Translations under genes and position numbers: made by a program
The notes under the pieces: model-generated
Databases searched by the model: none
What the model was told of the DNA's origin: nothing
What the model saw: the letters and a program-made list of their open reading frames with translations, nothing else
Part shown: in pieces, positions 21,539 through 21,883 of the stretch
How the letters are laid out: each line of letters opens with the position of its first letter
How positions within the stretch are numbered: the stretch's first letter is position 1
Virus record (IMG/VR): IMGVR_UViG_3300050821_002838
Location: 1 to 21,883 of that record
From: a virus
Reading direction: 5' to 3' (one strand)
DNA: 21,883 nucleotides

Positions 21539-21883
21539 TTAGGTGAAAGTCCAGTTGGTGGCCGCGGTCGCCACCCCGTTAGTCACTACCGTAATTGGCG
21601 TGGTACCGGCCGAGGTGCGCTTCGGGGCGTTGATGGCCTGCAACTGCGTCGGCGAGACGTAATTGGTAGTGTTCGGCACCCCGCCGACATTGACCACACT
21701 GCTTTCCTGAAAGCCGGTGCCATTGACGGTCAGGTTCATGGTGCCACCAGTACCCGCCGTGGTCGCCGGCACCAGGCCAGTAATAGTCGGCGGTGTCCCT
21801 GGCGCCTGGCTTGATGGGTGATTGGCATTCGGTGACGCCGAATAGGCGCCCTGCACCGTAATCGATGTCGTGCCTGGCTTGGT
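21539..21883 (-). CDS. Ig-like (IPT/TIG) domain protein, partial at window edge
   Basis: The frame is open through base 21883, so the N-terminus lies beyond the window; the GTG at 21856 is internal. Visible residues start TKPGTTSITVQGAYSASPN, which looks like the last strand of a preceding Ig-like repeat. One full IPT/TIG-type domain follows: TITGLVPATTAGTGGTMNLT, NGTGFQESSVVNVGGVPNTT, YVSPTQLQAINAPKRTSAGT and TPITVVTNG. Such domains in phage head or tail proteins are exposed and bind weakly to carbohydrates or decorate the capsid. It is the most upstream late gene seen here. Confidence 0.8.
   Translation of the reverse strand, partial: TKPGTTSITVQGAYSASPNANHPSSQAPGTPPTITGLVPATTAGTGGTMNLTVNGTGFQESSVVNVGGVPNTTNYVSPTQLQAINAPKRTSAGTTPITVVTNGVATAATNWTFT

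Overview
The window is almost entirely a temperate, short-tailed (podovirus-like) phage genome segment. It is GC-rich overall and tightly packed. The protein styles fit an alphaproteobacterial host, probably a Bradyrhizobium-like member of the Hyphomicrobiales. That host call rests on family resemblance, chiefly the small membrane protein of the lysis cassette and the style of the tail proteins; no host gene is visible.

Layout. Positions 1-801 (+) hold the C-terminal part of a tyrosine integrase, cut by the window edge. An AT-rich gap of 160 bases (802-961) carries repeated short motifs and is a candidate attP or integrase-binding region. A GIY-YIG-type protein follows (962-1306, +). From 1320 to the right edge nearly everything is one minus-strand late operon. 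In transcription order (right to left) it reads: an Ig-like (IPT/TIG) protein cut by the edge; small head-region proteins; a 59-residue protein; scaffold; major capsid protein; a 236-residue protein; tail adaptor; tail nozzle; a 214-residue virion protein; a large virion protein with four repeats and a lytic-transglycosylase domain; a GNAT-like protein; a Pro/Gly/Met-rich protein; a Gln/Ala-rich protein ending in an S74 intramolecular chaperone; an 81-residue protein; a giant virion protein with a lysozyme-like domain; a 518-residue candidate internal virion protein; a receptor-binding tail fibre; a fibre-assembly-like protein; and a lysis cassette of tiny membrane proteins ending in a GH24 endolysin. 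Portal and terminase are expected just beyond the right edge.

How it works together. The genes follow the usual head-to-tail-to-lysis order, and most neighbours touch or overlap by 1-4 bases (ATGA, TGATG, TAATG), so translational coupling is likely throughout. Three separate proteins carry peptidoglycan-degrading-type folds: two virion proteins, likely for entry, and one endolysin for exit. One gene breaks the operon: a secreted, four-cysteine protein on the plus strand (11616-11921), a typical moron (lysogenic-conversion) candidate.

Nothing in the window looks like a new defence or mobile system. The most interesting items are the chained lysis cassette with two very short genes and a tandem-duplicated membrane protein, the secreted moron, the repeat-plus-transglycosylase virion protein, and the repeat-bearing AT-rich region next to the integrase. 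No tRNA, rRNA, CRISPR array or insertion sequence was seen, and no stretch longer than 300 bases lacks a gene.
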